Below, one piece after another: positions 62,240 through 64,000 of a stretch of 64,000 nt of DNA. A model generated the notes under the pieces. The model saw only the letters and a program-made list of their open reading frames with translations, was not told where the DNA came from and made no database searches. The translations under genes and the position numbers were made by a program. The stretch spans positions 868,001 through 932,000 of the forward strand of contig NZ_CP118100.1 of assembly GCF_028747645.1 (NCBI RefSeq). Reading direction: 5' to 3'. Numbering within the stretch: the stretch's first letter is position 1; each line of letters starts with the position of its first letter. Origin of the DNA: Microbacterium esteraromaticum (GTDB lineage: Bacteria > Actinomycetota > Actinomycetes > Actinomycetales > Microbacteriaceae).

Positions 62240-63953
62240 TGCTCTCCTCCGAACGAGCGACGGGCGTCGAGGTGTGCGGCGCGGAACTCTCGTCGGCGGC
62301 GCCCAGATAGGCCTCGATCACGCGCTCGTCCGCGGCGATCTCGGCGGGCGTGCCATCAGCGAGCACCTCACCGAAGTTCAGCACGATGATGTGGTCGCAC
62401 GTGTCGAGCACCATGCCGACGTTGTGCTCGATGAAGATGATCGTCAGACCATCGTCGGTGAGCGAGCGGATGAGCTCGGAAAGCCCCTCGGCTTCGACAT
62501 GGTTCATGCCCGCGGCCGGTTCGTCGAGGATGAGCAGCGAAGGGTCGGCAGCCAGAGCGCGCGCGATCTCGAGCCGACGCTGGTCGCCGTAGGACAGGCC
62601 CTTGGCGGTGACATCGGCCTTATCGAGCAGGCCGACGCGGCGCAGGCAGCGGGCGGCGTGCTCGAGCGCGAGACGCTCGTCGCGGCGCGCCGACGGCAGC
62701 CACAGCAGACGGCGCAGGAAGGTCGGCTTCGCGACCAGGTGCGCACCGATCAGCACATTCTCGAGCGCCGTCAGCCGGTTGAACAGCTTCGAGTGCTGGA
62801 ACGTGCGGGTGACACCCGCAGCCGCGATCTTGTGTACTGGCGTGCGCCCGATCGGCACGCCCAGCACCGTCGCCGAACCCGACGACGGCGGGGTCAGGCC
62901 GCTGATCATGTTCACCAGCGTGGTCTTGCCCGCACCGTTGGGGCCGATCAGACCGACCACGTCTCCACTGCGCACGGTGAGGTCGACACCGCGCACGGCG
63001 TGCACGCCGCCGTACTCCTTCGACAACCCCTTCAGCTCGGCGATGACCTCGCCCTTGGCAGGGTGCATGCGGCCGACGAACGGCTCGCCGCTGTCGAGCG
63101 TCGACACATCGATCCGCTGCTTGCGACGGGGGATGAGGCTGGCGATACCGCCCGGCAGGTACAGGATGACCAGCAGCAGCAGCAGGCTCGAGATGAACGG
63201 GCGGATCCACCCCGCCTCGATACCGATCACCCGCTGCAGCTCGGGCAGCAGCGTCTGGAAGCCGCTGCCGAGGATCGGGCCCAGGAAGTTGGCGGTGCCG
63301 CCGACCACGGCAGTGACCAGGCCGTCGATCGCCTTCTCGAACGCGAAATCCTCGGGGGCGATCAGTCGCAGGTAGTACGCCCACATCACGCCGTACAGAC
63401 CGGCGATGACGCCGGCCGCGACGAATGCGCTCAGCCGGTGCCCGCCGACGTTGATGCCGATCGAGCGCGCGGCAAGCTCATCCTCGCGGATCGCGTCCAG
63501 CGCCCGGCCATAGCGCGAACGCGCCTGCCGCCAGAACCAGTACGCGACCACCAGCAGGATGATCCACGCGGCCACCGGGTTCATGATCTTGGGCACCGGC
63601 ATGCCCTGAGCGCCGCCGGTCCATTCGGCGTTGAGCAGGAAGATGCGGATGGCCTCGGCCGCGCCGAGCGTGGCGATCGCCAGAAAGACACCGCGCAGGC
63701 GCATGGTGGGAAGCCCGAGGACGACGGCAGCGGCAGCACCGACCAGCATGCCGACGGTGATCGCGAACAGCAGGGTGGGGATCGGCCCCCACACCGTCGG
63801 CGCCGGCGTGATCGCCGCCGCGGTGAAGGCGGCCAGCCCCGCGAACCCGGCCTGCGCCAGGCTCAGCTGGCCGGCGATGAGCACCGCGTAGAACGAGAAC
63901 GCGAAGACCCCGTTGAGCGCGATGAAGACGAGCGTGGACTCGGTGAACAGCAT
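62232..63953 (-). CDS. fused LivM permease and LivG ATPase
   Basis: 573 residues. Residues about 1-285 are a LivM permease with eight or so helices and the cytoplasmic EAA-like loop (GRALDAIREDELAARSIGIN). After a short hydrophilic linker, residues about 300-560 are a LivG ATPase with Walker A GPNGAGKTT, GLSYGDQRRLEIARAL as signature, and Walker B LLILDEPAAGMN. LivM and LivG are usually separate, though this fusion is common in actinobacteria. The start overlaps the livH stop (TGATG). Confidence 0.93.
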   Translation of the reverse strand: MLFTESTLVFIALNGVFAFSFYAVLIAGQLSLAQAGFAGLAAFTAAAITPAPTVWGPIPTLLFAITVGMLVGAAAAVVLGLPTMRLRGVFLAIATLGAAEAIRIFLLNAEWTGGAQGMPVPKIMNPVAAWIILLVVAYWFWRQARSRYGRALDAIREDELAARSIGINVGGHRLSAFVAAGVIAGLYGVMWAYYLRLIAPEDFAFEKAIDGLVTAVVGGTANFLGPILGSGFQTLLPELQRVIGIEAGWIRPFISSLLLLLVILYLPGGIASLIPRRKQRIDVSTLDSGEPFVGRMHPAKGEVIAELKGLSKEYGGVHAVRGVDLTVRSGDVVGLIGPNGAGKTTLVNMISGLTPPSSGSATVLGVPIGRTPVHKIAAAGVTRTFQHSKLFNRLTALENVLIGAHLVAKPTFLRRLLWLPSARRDERLALEHAARCLRRVGLLDKADVTAKGLSYGDQRRLEIARALAADPSLLILDEPAAGMNHVEAEGLSELIRSLTDDGLTIIFIEHNVGMVLDTCDHIIVLNFGEVLADGTPAEIAADERVIEAYLGAADESSAPHTSTPVARSEESND

Positions 63954-64000
63954 CAGACCTCACGCACCTTCCGCTTGCCGAACAGGCCCTGCGGACGCAC
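63953..64000 (-). CDS. livH: LivH permease, C-terminal end only
   Basis: Only the last 15 codons are inside the window. They read VRPQGLFGKRKVREV followed by TGA, the classic end of LivH (RPxGLFG followed by basic residues). The stop shares its A with the ATG of the LivM-LivG gene. Confidence 0.85.
   Translation of the reverse strand: MRPQGLFGKRKVREV

Overview
The window is a gene-dense, high-G+C actinobacterial chromosome segment, most likely from Microbacteriaceae and close to Microbacterium. I infer this from the composition, the frequent GTG starts, tight ATGA/GTGA stop-start overlaps, the gene content (GTP-type PEP carboxykinase, GapB-type GAPDH, RqlH-like helicase, PaaABCDE, fused LivM-LivG) and a conspicuous excess of the hexamer GCATCC/GGATGC. 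I see no tRNA, rRNA, insertion sequence, prophage or CRISPR array.

Layout. 1-3.2 kb: the end of an FAD-linked D-2-hydroxyacid dehydrogenase, a small membrane protein and an ECF sigma factor fused to its own zinc-binding, membrane and Pro/Thr-rich parts. 3.6-6.3 kb: GlcNAc salvage (GH20 hexosaminidase and NagA). 6.3-8.8 kb: one-carbon genes glyA and folD, with a ZTP (pfl) riboswitch before glyA. 8.8-11.6 kb: two small unknown genes and an AtoE-type transporter. 11.6-21.6 kb: a homoprotocatechuate meta-cleavage operon (hpaG-rraA fusion, gntR, hpaE, hpaD, hpaH, hpaI), facing an MHS transporter and a flavin aromatic hydroxylase. 21.7-25.2 kb: ABC exporter and two-component system. 25.2-29.1 kb: TPP enzyme, class II glutamine amidotransferase, GNAT, TetR.

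29.2-46.6 kb is a phenylacetate supercluster. It holds paaABCDE plus a paaG-like gene, then, after an intervening rqlH-like helicase, paaJ, paaF, paaH, paaZ and paaI. These are followed by a branched-chain 2-oxoacid dehydrogenase (E1alpha, E1beta, E2) with a divergent Lrp regulator. Together the two aromatic blocks would turn phenylacetate into acetyl-CoA and succinyl-CoA, and homoprotocatechuate into pyruvate and succinic semialdehyde. The initiating phenylacetate-CoA ligase is not in the window.

46.6-56 kb: an unknown Trp-rich protein, a HAD phosphatase, an amidase, then a gluconeogenic module (gapB, a thioesterase, a RamB-like regulator divergent from pckG), which fits growth on acids and aromatics. 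56-64 kb: a DUF2254 membrane protein, an ABC exporter, a HAD protein, an FMN 2-hydroxyacid oxidase and a Liv-type uptake system cut by the window end.

The most unusual thing I found is a family of long palindromic elements. Most sit between genes. One family, recognisable by its CCCCTCGTGGG ends, also occurs in frame inside two proteins, where it encodes the same kind of peptide (HEGS...DPS). In one of them it lies exactly at the joint of the FAH-RraA fusion. A palindrome of a different sequence sits in frame in a TPP enzyme. This resembles the protein-invading palindromic elements known from Rickettsia.
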